Positions 32,356-40,706 are shown, numbered from the stretch's first letter. The stretch: 64,000 nt of DNA from Borreliella bissettiae DN127 (GCF_000222305.1 NC_015921.1:620001-684000); one strand, 5' to 3'. Program-made: numbers and translations. The notes: a model not told the origin generated them from the sequence alone.

Positions 32356-34411
32356 AACTTTTTGTGTTTTGCAAATTATAGAGCTTATTATATTATTATA
32401 TTTTTTAATAATAAGTCCTATAAATCTTAATGCCGATTTTGAGTATAAGGTTGTCAAAGGAGATACTCTTTTTTCAATTGCAATTAAGTATAAAGCCAAA
32501 GTAAGCGATCTTAAAAGGATTAATAAACTTAGTGTTGACAATATTAAAGCAGGTCAAATATTAATTATTCCAAGTGATTCTAATTTAGGTCAAAATATTA
32601 CCCATAAAGTTAATCATTCTTTTAGTTCGCTAGAATCTGTTAATAAAGGGGTAATTTTTTACACCGTAAAAGAAGGCGACACTGTTGAGGGTGTTTCAAA
32701 GCTTGTTGGACTAAGTCAAGAAGAGATAGTAGCTTGGAATGATTTGCGCTCTAAAGATCTTAAGGCTGGAATGAAGCTTGTATTAACCGAGCCTGATTTT
32801 TTAAAGCCTTATGTGGTTAAGAAAGGTGACTCACTTTCAAAACTTTCTCAGGATTTTGATATTAGTTCTAAGGATATTTTAAAATTTAATTTTATTAGTG
32901 ATGATAAATTAAGGATTGGTCAACAACTTTTTTTAAAGAAAGCCACCAAGAATGTTAATTTTCATTATGTTAAAAGAGGGGAAACTCTTGGTAGAATAGC
33001 TTATATTTATGGTGTTACTGCTAAGGATCTTGTAGCTCTTAATGGCAATCGAGCTGTTAATCTTAAAGCGGGTTCATTGTTAAATGTTTTAAAGATTGTA
33101 AATAACGATTTGGAAAGACCTGTTAAGGGAGATTTAAAAATTGAGAAAAAAATAGATAATAAGTTTATCTATCATTCAGTCGCTGTGGGGGAGACTTTGT
33201 ATAGCATAGCCAGACATTACGGGGTGTTAATTGAAGATCTTAAAAATTGGAATAATTTAAGCAGCAATAATATTATGCATGATCAAAAATTGAAAATTTT
33301 TGATAAAAAACTTTCAAATGATTCTTCTATAATTAAAAGTAAAAACGATTTATTTGTTAAAAACAAGGTTGATTTTAGCGCTAATTCTTCTAATAAAGTG
33401 CAAACAATAGTTAATCTTCCCTCAAGTAAAAACAAAAAGCTAAATTTAAATACTTTTGGAATTACTGCCAATCAAGATCTTTTTGATATTAGCTCTTTGG
33501 TTATTTTAGACTCCAAAATACCAATATTTGAGGTTGTTGGTGATTTCTATTATTGGTATAAGCCAAGAAAGATAAGTCAGCCAAGTGAGTTTTATTCAGA
33601 AGATTGGCATTCTCCTTTGAATTCTTATAAGAAGGCAACGCAACTTTTCAAAAGTTTTGAAAAGTTGGTAAATTCTAGGTTTAATAAAGGATCAAGGCTT
33701 AAAGATAAGTTAATAATTCTTGATCCAGGTCACGGCGGTCTTGATCCTGGAGCTATTGTTAAATCTAGAGATGGTCTTGGAAATGAAGTTTTTGTTGTTG
33801 AAGATGAATATGTATATGATATTGCCTTAAGGCTTTATGTATATCTTAAAGAAGAGGGAGCTAATGTTGAATTTACTATTTTAGCCCCTGACCATTTAAT
33901 TAGGAATAGTGTTTTTGCTAACAATACTTTTGTTAATGTTAAAAACGAAGTTTATAATGATTATGATTTAAATAAAAATGATACTGTTGATTCCTGGATA
34001 AGTGGCACTCCATCAGGCCTTAAAAAAAGATTGGTCGTTGTTAAAAACATTGTTAATAAATATAAACATATTAAAGATAAGGATATGGCTTTTTTTAGTT
34101 TGCATGCGGATAATAGTGTTGGAGCGCCTAAGAGTATGGGGTTTTATTATCAAAAAGATGACGAGAAAAAATATGATATTCATTCAAAGTCTGCAGCAGA
34201 AAAAATTACAGAAGGAATGAAAAGAAGTTTTTATATTAAGGGTCAAAATCTTCATGTTTTAAGAAACAATATAGTAATGACTAAGCTTTTAGTAGAAGTT
34301 AGAAATTTAGCATTTCCAGAGGAAGCTTGGTCTATTAGATCTTCTAAGCTTAGAGATCAAGATTCCAAAATTCTTGCTAATGGGATTTTAAAAATATTGG
34401 AAAATAATTGA
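32315..34411 (+). CDS. N-acetylmuramoyl-L-alanine amidase with five LysM repeats
   Basis: 698 residues: N-terminal membrane or signal segment (about 18-40), then five LysM peptidoglycan-binding repeats at roughly 44-87, 112-154, 166-208, 218-260 and 287-328. A low-complexity linker follows, then an Amidase_3 zinc hydrolase domain. His473 in LDPGHGG, a Glu in EDEYVYD, His in SLHAD and Glu in LVEVRN are the expected zinc and catalytic residues. It should cleave the amide between MurNAc and L-Ala in septal peptidoglycan. Start ATG 32315 lies inside the upstream gene, and the exact start is uncertain. Confidence 0.93.
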   Translation: MTTLFKILALRKSKTFCVLQIIELIILLYFLIISPINLNADFEYKVVKGDTLFSIAIKYKAKVSDLKRINKLSVDNIKAGQILIIPSDSNLGQNITHKVNHSFSSLESVNKGVIFYTVKEGDTVEGVSKLVGLSQEEIVAWNDLRSKDLKAGMKLVLTEPDFLKPYVVKKGDSLSKLSQDFDISSKDILKFNFISDDKLRIGQQLFLKKATKNVNFHYVKRGETLGRIAYIYGVTAKDLVALNGNRAVNLKAGSLLNVLKIVNNDLERPVKGDLKIEKKIDNKFIYHSVAVGETLYSIARHYGVLIEDLKNWNNLSSNNIMHDQKLKIFDKKLSNDSSIIKSKNDLFVKNKVDFSANSSNKVQTIVNLPSSKNKKLNLNTFGITANQDLFDISSLVILDSKIPIFEVVGDFYYWYKPRKISQPSEFYSEDWHSPLNSYKKATQLFKSFEKLVNSRFNKGSRLKDKLIILDPGHGGLDPGAIVKSRDGLGNEVFVVEDEYVYDIALRLYVYLKEEGANVEFTILAPDHLIRNSVFANNTFVNVKNEVYNDYDLNKNDTVDSWISGTPSGLKKRLVVVKNIVNKYKHIKDKDMAFFSLHADNSVGAPKSMGFYYQKDDEKKYDIHSKSAAEKITEGMKRSFYIKGQNLHVLRNNIVMTKLLVEVRNLAFPEEAWSIRSSKLRDQDSKILANGILKILENN

Positions 34412-34436
34412 CAAAAATTTTTAAATTTAAGATAAT
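34408..34436 (+). promoter_or_regulatory. Promoter for tRNA-Asn overlapping the amidase stop codon
   Basis: -35 TTGACA at 34408-34413, which contains the amidase TGA stop (34409-34411), 17-nt spacer, -10 GATAAT at 34431-34436. tRNA-Asn starts 18 nt later. Near-perfect housekeeping promoter. Confidence 0.8.
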
Positions 34437-34453
34437 ATTTTTAGTGTTCAATT

Positions 34454-34525
34454 TCCCCTATAGCTCAGTGGTAGAGCGGGTGGCTGTTAACCACTAGGTC
34501 GGAGGTTCAAGTCCTTCTGGGGGAG
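34454..34525 (+). tRNA. tRNA-Asn (GTT)
   Basis: Anticodon loop CTGTTAA, acceptor TCCCCTA with TGGGGGA (one T-G wobble), G73, no encoded CCA. The last 19 nt are antisense to the 3' end of the RNase M5-like gene on the other strand. Confidence 0.96.
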
Positions 34526-35052
34526 TTAATTAGCGTCAATTGTTTTTTTAGGTCTGTTTTTGTTATTTTGAAGTAATTAAGTCTTTCTAAGAGTTTTTTA
34601 CTATTTCCATGTCCTAAACAAAGGCGTTTTTGTATTTTTTGTTTATTTTCTTTTGAGTTTTCTCCTATTATGCCAAGTTCTAGCAAATCACTTAATGTTA
34701 ATAAATCTTTTTGATTATCTTTAGATAAAGTTCCAACCCTTTTAAGTATCTTTATTATTTCTGCTTTATTTACTGATTCAACTTCGGTGTTTTTACTATT
34801 AAGATACGCATGTTTGATTTTATTATTTTCTCCCAGATGTTTGACTATTTTTTGTCTAATAATATTCCCAGATTTATCGCTGTCTGTTAAGATTATTATT
34901 CCTTTGTATTTTAAGGCTTTTTTTAATAATTCAATAGTTTCAATTTTTAAAGCAAATCCTTTTGTTTCTATTACTGTGCAGTCAAAAGATTCTTTGATTC
35001 TTTTAAGATCATCTTTTCCCTCAACTACAATTATTTCTTTTATTTTTTCCAA
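34507..35052 (-). CDS. rnmV: RNase M5-like Toprim ribonuclease (5S rRNA maturation)
   Basis: 181 residues, the usual RNase M5 size. Toprim motifs: Glu11 in VVEGKDD and the DxD pair Asp57/Asp59 in ILTDSDKSG. RNase M5 cuts both sides of precursor 5S rRNA. The C-terminal half has the KRLCLGHGNSKKLLERLNYF stretch typical of the family. It starts 2 nt after the apeB stop (operon apeB-rnmV). Its final six codons are read from the strand opposite tRNA-Asn, so the two genes share sequence. Confidence 0.9.
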   Translation of the reverse strand: MEKIKEIIVVEGKDDLKRIKESFDCTVIETKGFALKIETIELLKKALKYKGIIILTDSDKSGNIIRQKIVKHLGENNKIKHAYLNSKNTEVESVNKAEIIKILKRVGTLSKDNQKDLLTLSDLLELGIIGENSKENKQKIQKRLCLGHGNSKKLLERLNYFKITKTDLKKQLTLINSPRRT

Positions 35053-35054
35053 TT

Positions 35055-36326
35055 TTAAATTCCTTTTTCAAAGAAAGCCCTTAGTAATTTAATTGCCTCT
35101 ATGTGGTCAGCTATTGATACTGTTTCACGCAGGGAATGCATTGCCCACATTGGTGTTCCAATGTCAATAGTTTCTATTCCTGTTCTTGCATTTGAGATTG
35201 GACCAATTGTTGTACCTGAAGGAACATTTGCTTTCATTATTATTTCTTGAATCTTAATATTATTTTTAATAGCCAAATTTTTTAATTTTGCAAATCCTGT
35301 TGAAGTTGTTGCATATCTGAAATTGGCACTATTTTTTACAACCATGCCCCTTCCCAGAGTTGCTTGGTAGTTTGGATCATGTTTGGATGTATATCCCGGA
35401 TGAATGCCGTGAACGCTGTCAATTGAGATGTTAAATGATTTGCTTGTTTTTATTAAATGCTCTTCTCTGGTTAAATTAAGAGCAAGATCGATTCTTTCTA
35501 AAACTTCTGATAAAAAATTTGAATCAGCGCCTCTTGAGGTTAAAGATCCTATCTCTTCGTTGTCAAAAAATACAGCTATTTTATTTTTATCATTGTTTGT
35601 ATGAACATAAGAATTCATGATTGCATGGCATCCCGATTTGTTGTCAAGGTTTTTAGAAGCCAAAAATTCTCCTTCAGTTCCTATTATTTTGGAAGGTTGT
35701 GATTCTGTAAATATTAGATCACAAGATAGAAAATTTTTATGTTCTATTCCAAGTTGTTCTAATATATTATCTTTTATTGGTTTTTTTGTGCTGCTTATTA
35801 TTGTTAAATTGTCATGAGCATTATATTTAAATCCTTCGTTAATTTGTCGGTTTAAATGTATTGCAAGGTTTGGAATGATTCCTATGTTTTCGATATTGAT
35901 TAATTTTGAATCAATATGCTCATTTTTTTTAAAATATACAATTCCTGCTAAGCTTAAGTCTCTGTCAATCCAAGTAGAAATTATTGGACTACCATAAACT
36001 TCAATATGGTTGTAAAATACCCCACTTGTTTTTTCTGTTGCATCTATTTTTAATTTTAATCCCGGACTGTCTGTGTGTGCTGTTGCTATTAGAAACGGCT
36101 CATATTTTTTTTCAACATCAATATTAAAGGCAATAAGGCTAGTTCCTTCTTTTTTTATGTAATATGATCCTGTTTCGATTTTCCATTTTTCTTCAAGTTT
36201 TAATTGTTGTGCATTAAAATAATTTATTAATTTCTCTTCAATATAGTTTACTAGGTGATAAGGGGTAGGGCTATTGTCTAGCAGGCTTTGAAAAAATTTT
36301 GGTTCTAGTGTTTCATCGTGCACCAT
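35055..36326 (-). CDS. apeB: M18 family aminopeptidase
   Basis: 423-residue di-zinc aminopeptidase of the M18 (aspartyl aminopeptidase / ApeB) family, cytoplasmic and usually a dodecamer. Metal ligands are in order: His84 in ATAHTDSPG, Asp in NLDNKSGC, the Glu pair in FDNEEIGS, Asp in SIDSVHG and His in WAMHSLRETV. It releases N-terminal amino acids from imported peptides. SD AAGGAGA lies 8-9 nt before the ATG. First gene of a two-gene unit with rnmV. Confidence 0.95.
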   Translation of the reverse strand: MVHDETLEPKFFQSLLDNSPTPYHLVNYIEEKLINYFNAQQLKLEEKWKIETGSYYIKKEGTSLIAFNIDVEKKYEPFLIATAHTDSPGLKLKIDATEKTSGVFYNHIEVYGSPIISTWIDRDLSLAGIVYFKKNEHIDSKLINIENIGIIPNLAIHLNRQINEGFKYNAHDNLTIISSTKKPIKDNILEQLGIEHKNFLSCDLIFTESQPSKIIGTEGEFLASKNLDNKSGCHAIMNSYVHTNNDKNKIAVFFDNEEIGSLTSRGADSNFLSEVLERIDLALNLTREEHLIKTSKSFNISIDSVHGIHPGYTSKHDPNYQATLGRGMVVKNSANFRYATTSTGFAKLKNLAIKNNIKIQEIIMKANVPSGTTIGPISNARTGIETIDIGTPMWAMHSLRETVSIADHIEAIKLLRAFFEKGI

Positions 36327-36406
36327 AGGCGGTCTCCTTTAATTTTATTGCTTTATAGCTATATATTCTATTATAATAGTTTTTAACTGTTAGTTAGGAG
36401 TTTGTT

Positions 36407-37132
36407 ATGAGAAAATGTTTTATTAGCCTGAGTTTATCGATTATTTTTTTTGCTTGTAGCTCTAATGTTGAAATTGAGTTAAATGATGATATTAGTGGCA
36501 TTGTTTCAATATTTGTTAATGTTAATAGAGAATTTGAGAAAATTAGAAAAGAACTCTTAACAACTTTAGTTGGAGAAGAAATTGCAAATATGCCTCTTTT
36601 CCCTGTAGATGAAATAAAAAAATACTTTAAAAATGGAGGGGAAAAGCTTGGACTTAAGCTTTTGAGCATTAAAATCCAAGGAGATTCTATTAATTTGGTT
36701 GTTAAGTTTGATAATTTAATTAAAATTTTAGGCGATTATATGAAAAAAACTGATATATCTGTGTTTAAGATAGAAAAAAAAGATGGTAAAAATATTATTG
36801 AACTTGATATTAATTTGGAAAACGCTACTAAGAATATCAATGAAAATAAAGAATATATTAGCGATGCACTTGCTGCTCTTTTGCCATCGGATGAGATTCC
36901 AATGTCTGCCAAAGAATATAAAGATGTTTTGGTTTATTTTTTATCGGATTTTACTTCTAAAGCAAGTGAACTTATTGACAATTCAAAACTTAATCTTACA
37001 GTGAAGACTTCTAGAAATGTTCAAGAACAATTTGGGTTCAAACAAATTAACTCAAATACACTAAGGTTTGAGATAGACATGGTTAAAGGATTAAGTCTTG
37101 AAACACCAATAAAACTTAGATTAGTTTATTGA
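36407..37132 (+). CDS. Putative lipoprotein, unknown function
   Basis: 241 residues. A signal peptide ends in the spirochaetal lipobox FFAC with the acylated Cys17, followed by SSNVEIE. The mature part is Lys/Asp/Glu-rich and probably alternates helices and strands, with no recognised domain. Its localisation (inner or outer membrane) cannot be read from sequence. SD TAGGAG precedes the ATG. It is divergent from apeB and convergent with the fructose PTS gene. Corresponds by position to B31 BB0628. Confidence 0.87.
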   Translation: MRKCFISLSLSIIFFACSSNVEIELNDDISGIVSIFVNVNREFEKIRKELLTTLVGEEIANMPLFPVDEIKKYFKNGGEKLGLKLLSIKIQGDSINLVVKFDNLIKILGDYMKKTDISVFKIEKKDGKNIIELDINLENATKNINENKEYISDALAALLPSDEIPMSAKEYKDVLVYFLSDFTSKASELIDNSKLNLTVKTSRNVQEQFGFKQINSNTLRFEIDMVKGLSLETPIKLRLVY

Positions 37133-37140
37133 CTAGGTTC

Positions 37141-37170
37141 AAGAATATAAACTTAATCGTTTATATTCTT
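37141..37170. terminator. Bidirectional terminator overlapping the end of the fructose PTS gene
   Basis: Perfect 12-bp inverted repeat (37141-37152 and 37159-37170, loop TTAATC) followed on the plus strand by a T-rich run. The right arm and loop encode the last residues and stop of the PTS gene, so coding and termination share sequence. Confidence 0.8.
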
Positions 37171-39021
37171 ATATTCTTTTTTTAAAATTCCTATTAAAAC
37201 AGCTGTTATAATAGATCCTACTAAAATAGATATTATCCACATTAATGGGTTTACTACTATTGGTAGAATGAATATTCCGCCGTGTGGAGCTATAACTTCT
37301 ACCTTGAAAAGTGCAGAAACAAATCCTCCTACAGATGAGCCTAGTATGCATGCGAGTATTACCCTTAAAGGATCTGCTGCTGCAAATGGAATTACTCCTT
37401 CTGTAATAAAGCATGCTCCTAGAAAATAACAAACCTTTCCGGATTCTCTTTCTTCTTTTGAAAATCTGTTTTTAAATAAACTTGTGGCAAGAGCAATTCC
37501 TATAGGAGGTATCATTCCTCCTGCCATTATGCTTGCATGAGGAATATAATTTTTTGCAGTTATCATTGCAATTCCAAATGCATATGCAGCTTTGTTTACA
37601 GGTCCTCCCATATCTATTGCCATCATTCCTCCTAGCAAAGCTCCAAGTATTGCCATATTGGTTCCGCTAAGTTGATTTAGCATATCTGTTATTGATTTAT
37701 TAATAGCAGATATTGGACTAAGCATTGCATATATCAAAATTCCTGAAATTATAACTGATAAAAAAGGATAAGTTAATACCGGATTTATTCCCCTTAAATT
37801 GCTAGGAATGATTTTGTCAGATATTTTTTTTACAGTTAGCGTAACGTAGCCTGAAATAAATCCTGCTAAGATACCTCCCAGAAATCCTGCATTTCCATTG
37901 CTCATCATCAATCCTGTAATCATTCCAGGTGCAAGTCCTGGTCTTTCTGCTATGCTAAATGAAATATAGCCAGCAAGTATTGGGATCATTAAAGCAAATG
38001 CGCTTCCACCGCCGATTTGCATCAGAATATCTGCTATTTTATTGTAGCTTGGATCGTTTATGTCAAATGCTTTGATTCCAAACATGAATGATATTGCTAT
38101 TATTATTCCTCCTGAAACTACAAATGGAAGCATAAATGAGACCCCATTCATTAGGTGTTTATAAATTCCGGTTCTTTTGGTTTGTTTTTGGAGAGTTTCA
38201 GCGGATGTGTTTGTGTTCCCTTTGTAGATTTGAGCGTCGTTTTTAAGAATTGTTTGAATAAGCTCTTTTGCTTTGTGTATACCGTCTTTTACTCCCACTT
38301 CGATTAAAGGTTTTCCCTTAAATCTTTCTTTGTCGATAGTTTTGCCAGATGCAATAATGATTCCCTTTGCTTTTTTTATTTCTTCTTCTGTTATTGGATT
38401 TTCGGTTCCACTAGATCCATTTGTTTCTACTTTTATGTTTATATTTAATTCCAAAGCTGCTTTTTTAAGGCTTTCTGCTGCCATATAGGTATGAGCTATT
38501 CCCACAGGGCATGCTGTTACGGCAAGAATGAAATCTTTTTTTGTATTTAAATTCTTAGATTCATTTATATTGCCTTTGTTCATAATTATTTCTAAAAATC
38601 TATCTTCATTATTTGTGCTCATAAGTTCATGTCTTAGCAAGTTGTTGCTAAAAGTATTACTTAGGTATGATATAGCTTTTATATGTGCATTGCTTGGAGT
38701 TTTTTCAGGTAGCGCCATCATAAAAAACAGTTTTGAAAGCTTTTGATCAGAAGAATTGAAATCAAAACCATCCCCAGTAATTCTTAAAATAGCAATTCCG
38801 TGTTTTTTAATGAAATCACCTTTTGCATGAGGCATGGCTATATGTTCTTCAATGCCTGTTCCGTTAATTTCTTCTCTTTTTTTAATTTCTTTTATAAATG
38901 CTTCCATGTCATTTAAGTATCCATTTTCATTAAACATGCTAGCCATTTTTCTAATTACATCTTCTTTGCTAGTTGCATTATAATTTAAAACAATTAAGTT
39001 TTTTGAAAATAAATTTTGCAT
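37153..39021 (-). CDS. fruA: PTS fructose-type permease, EIIABC
   Basis: 622 residues from ATG 39021, where AAGGTGA fixes the start (the frame runs three codons further). EIIA domain at 1-150 with phospho-His65 (AMPHAKG), EIIB at about 165-265 with phospho-Cys171 (TACPVGIAHTYMAAE), and EIIC with eight or more helices from about 290. It imports and phosphorylates fructose or a related hexose (mannose in some reports for related Borrelia systems), drawing phosphate from HPr. It is divergent from a 1-phosphofructokinase, the usual partner. Substrate is inferred. Confidence 0.95.
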   Translation of the reverse strand: MQNLFSKNLIVLNYNATSKEDVIRKMASMFNENGYLNDMEAFIKEIKKREEINGTGIEEHIAMPHAKGDFIKKHGIAILRITGDGFDFNSSDQKLSKLFFMMALPEKTPSNAHIKAISYLSNTFSNNLLRHELMSTNNEDRFLEIIMNKGNINESKNLNTKKDFILAVTACPVGIAHTYMAAESLKKAALELNINIKVETNGSSGTENPITEEEIKKAKGIIIASGKTIDKERFKGKPLIEVGVKDGIHKAKELIQTILKNDAQIYKGNTNTSAETLQKQTKRTGIYKHLMNGVSFMLPFVVSGGIIIAISFMFGIKAFDINDPSYNKIADILMQIGGGSAFALMIPILAGYISFSIAERPGLAPGMITGLMMSNGNAGFLGGILAGFISGYVTLTVKKISDKIIPSNLRGINPVLTYPFLSVIISGILIYAMLSPISAINKSITDMLNQLSGTNMAILGALLGGMMAIDMGGPVNKAAYAFGIAMITAKNYIPHASIMAGGMIPPIGIALATSLFKNRFSKEERESGKVCYFLGACFITEGVIPFAAADPLRVILACILGSSVGGFVSALFKVEVIAPHGGIFILPIVVNPLMWIISILVGSIITAVLIGILKKEYKNIND

Positions 39022-39038
39022 AATAATCACCTTTATAT

Positions 39039-39044
39039 ATTATA
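39039..39044 (-). promoter_or_regulatory. Candidate -10 for the fructose PTS gene
   Basis: Reads TATAAT on the minus strand, 17 nt before the start codon, leaving room for the SD. No convincing -35, so it is tentative. Confidence 0.3.
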
Positions 39045-39082
39045 TAGTGTATATACATTTATTAAATTTTACTATTTATTTA

Positions 39083-39097
39083 ATTGATTTTATCAAT
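39083..39097 (+). promoter_or_regulatory. Inverted repeat just upstream of the fruK ribosome-binding site
   Basis: ATTGAT-TTT-ATCAAT, immediately followed by the AGGAGAT Shine-Dalgarno of the TTG-started kinase gene. It could be an operator or a small hairpin affecting translation. Confidence 0.3.
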
Positions 39098-39111
39098 CAA
39101 AGGAGATTATC

Positions 39112-40035
39112 TTGATATATACTTTAACGCTCAATCCTTCTGTGGATTATAAAATAGTTTTAAAAGAATTTCAGGAAGAAAGTCTTAATTATGCTTTAAA
39201 TAACAATTTTTTTGCTGGCGGTAAGGGAATAAATGTAAGCATTGTTCTTAAAAACTTGGGAAAACCCAACATGGCTTTAGGATTTTTGGGGGGTTTTACG
39301 GGTGATTATATAAGATTGTCTCTTGATTCTAAGGGTATAAAAAACGATTTTATTAAAATAAAATATGATACAAGATTAAATATTAAAATGATAGCAAATG
39401 GCAGAGAAACAGAAATTAATGCCAATTCTCCAGATATTTCTGAGAATGAATTTGAACTTTTGAAAGATAGACTTAAAAGCTTAACAAGTAATAGTATATT
39501 AGTGATGTCAGGAAGTGTTCCCCCAGCTCTTGGTAAGAATGCATACAATGAAATAGCTAATAGCATTTCTAATGATGTTAAGCTTGTCATTGATACTAGT
39601 GGCAAGCCTTTGCGAAAAATTCTTAAATTAAATCCCTTTTTAATAAAACCCAATATTTATGAACTTGAGGATCTTTTTAATGTTAAATTTAATTCTACAA
39701 AAGAATTGATTAAAATCGGGAGAAATCTTGTAGAAAGCGGGATTCAAAACATTATAATTTCCATGGGAAGTGACGGGGCTATTTTTATTGGTAGTAAAAA
39801 TGTTGCTTTTAGGGCCTTTGTTCCAAAGATTAATTCTGTTAGCACTATTGGAGCAGGAGACTCTGTGATTGCAGGATTTGTGTATGCTTTTGATAATGGA
39901 AGTACTTTAAAAGATTCATTTAAATTTGGTGTTGCAGCTGGTACAGCTACGGCATTAAAAGGCAATCTTTGCGAATTTCAAGATGTTAAAAAGATGCTTT
40001 GTGAGATCAGGGTTGAGGATATTTGCACTTCTTAA
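39112..40035 (+). CDS. fruK: 1-phosphofructokinase (PfkB family)
   Basis: 307 residues. It phosphorylates fructose 1-phosphate to fructose 1,6-bisphosphate, feeding PTS fructose into glycolysis. N-terminal TLTLNPSVDY and GGKGINVS are 1-PFK-type sugar-site sequences, and the C-terminal PfkB signature GAGDSVIAGF has the catalytic base Asp250. It starts at TTG 39112 behind a strong AGGAGA, and the conserved YTLTLNPS N-terminus supports this start. Divergent from the PTS gene. Tagatose-6-phosphate kinase activity is an alternative within the subfamily. Confidence 0.94.
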   Translation: MIYTLTLNPSVDYKIVLKEFQEESLNYALNNNFFAGGKGINVSIVLKNLGKPNMALGFLGGFTGDYIRLSLDSKGIKNDFIKIKYDTRLNIKMIANGRETEINANSPDISENEFELLKDRLKSLTSNSILVMSGSVPPALGKNAYNEIANSISNDVKLVIDTSGKPLRKILKLNPFLIKPNIYELEDLFNVKFNSTKELIKIGRNLVESGIQNIIISMGSDGAIFIGSKNVAFRAFVPKINSVSTIGAGDSVIAGFVYAFDNGSTLKDSFKFGVAAGTATALKGNLCEFQDVKKMLCEIRVEDICTS

Positions 40036-40072
40036 TTTTTTAAATAGAGTTGAAGAATTGATTTTGAAACTT

Positions 40073-40099
40073 TACTGTAGCTTTTAAAAAGCTACAGTA
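40073..40099. terminator. Bidirectional terminator between fruK and the small exported Cys protein
   Basis: Stem of about 11 bp (TACTGTAGCTT with AAGCTACAGTA, loop around TTTAA), T-rich downstream on the plus strand. The convergent genes end at 40035 and 40110. Confidence 0.8.
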
Positions 40100-40109
40100 T
40101 TTAGTTTAC

Positions 40110-40433
40110 TTAAATTTTTAATTTTGATTTATATAATTTCTTTTTTGCTAGGGCTAATCCTGTAGTAATTACTGCTAGCAATGCAAGTATAGCAGCCATG
40201 CTTGTAAAAAAGCCTGTTGTATTTGATTGAGAGATTTTTGCAGCGATTTCTGTAGTTTGCTCATCGCAAATACAATTAACATATCCGCATATTGGGCAAA
40301 TCTCTTCTACTCCAAATTGGCTTAAGTTCCTATTTGGAATTACATTTTCTTTTGTTGTTGTGTTGGTTTGTGCGAAAACAGATGTTGAAATCAATAGTAA
40401 AGTAGTCAAAAATAGACACTTTTGTAGATTCAT
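40110..40433 (-). CDS. Small exported CPxCG-motif protein with C-terminal membrane anchor
   Basis: 107 residues. Signal peptide 1-21 (STSVFA|Q), then a short Asn/Thr-rich stretch. A four-cysteine cluster C46-PIC49-G with C54 and C56 follows, then a membrane helix at about 76-95 and a Lys-rich tail. This predicts a periplasmic cysteine cluster held by a C-terminal anchor. The CPxCG pattern usually binds zinc or is a redox site, but outside the cytoplasm this is not certain. SD AGGAGA precedes the ATG. I recognise no family. Corresponds by position to B31 BB0631. Confidence 0.85.
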   Translation of the reverse strand: MNLQKCLFLTTLLLISTSVFAQTNTTTKENVIPNRNLSQFGVEEICPICGYVNCICDEQTTEIAAKISQSNTTGFFTSMAAILALLAVITTGLALAKKKLYKSKLKI

Positions 40434-40556
40434 TTTACATTCTCCTTATAGATTTTATTTTTTTAATTACTTAAATTATAACTTTTAAATTAAAGATTTG
40501 TGATTTTTTTATTAAAAAATTTGTTAGAGTATCAATAGATTCCCTAAGAAAAGCTG

Positions 40557-40584
40557 TTGACACGATAAAATATAAAGTTATCAT
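40557..40584 (+). promoter_or_regulatory. Candidate plus-strand promoter antisense to tRNA-Asp
   Basis: -35 TTGACA at 40557-40562 (six of six), 16-nt spacer, -10 TATCAT at 40579-40584 (five of six). Transcription would start inside the tRNA-Asp gene on the wrong strand and run into the 3' end of recD. No plus-strand gene follows. Confidence 0.45.
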
Positions 40585-40658
40585 CGGGAGCGACGGGTCT
40601 CGAACCCGCGACCTCCTGCGTGACAGGCAGGCGTTCTAACCATCTGAACTACGCCCCC
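40585..40658 (-). tRNA. tRNA-Asp (GTC)
   Basis: Acceptor GGGGGCG/CGCTCCC, anticodon stem CTGCC with anticodon GTC, T-loop GGTTCGAGACC, G73 as expected for aspartate. No encoded CCA. Confidence 0.96.
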
Positions 40659-40677
40659 AAAGCCATTCTTTTAAAAG

Positions 40678-40706
40678 ATTATAGTAGTTTTTAATTTATT
40701 TGTCAA
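40678..40706 (-). promoter_or_regulatory. Consensus promoter for tRNA-Asp, overlapping the recD 3' end
   Basis: On the minus strand: TTGACA (40701-40706), 17-nt spacer, TATAAT (40678-40683), a perfect match to the housekeeping consensus. The -35 covers the last sense codons of recD (stop at 40696-40698), and the -10 ends 19 nt before the tRNA. Confidence 0.88.

Noticed and set aside
37169-37432. Minus-strand ORF overlapping the fructose PTS C-terminus
   Set aside because: Another frame of a clearly conserved EIIC region, with a composition (Ser/Arg/Cys) typical of frame shadows.
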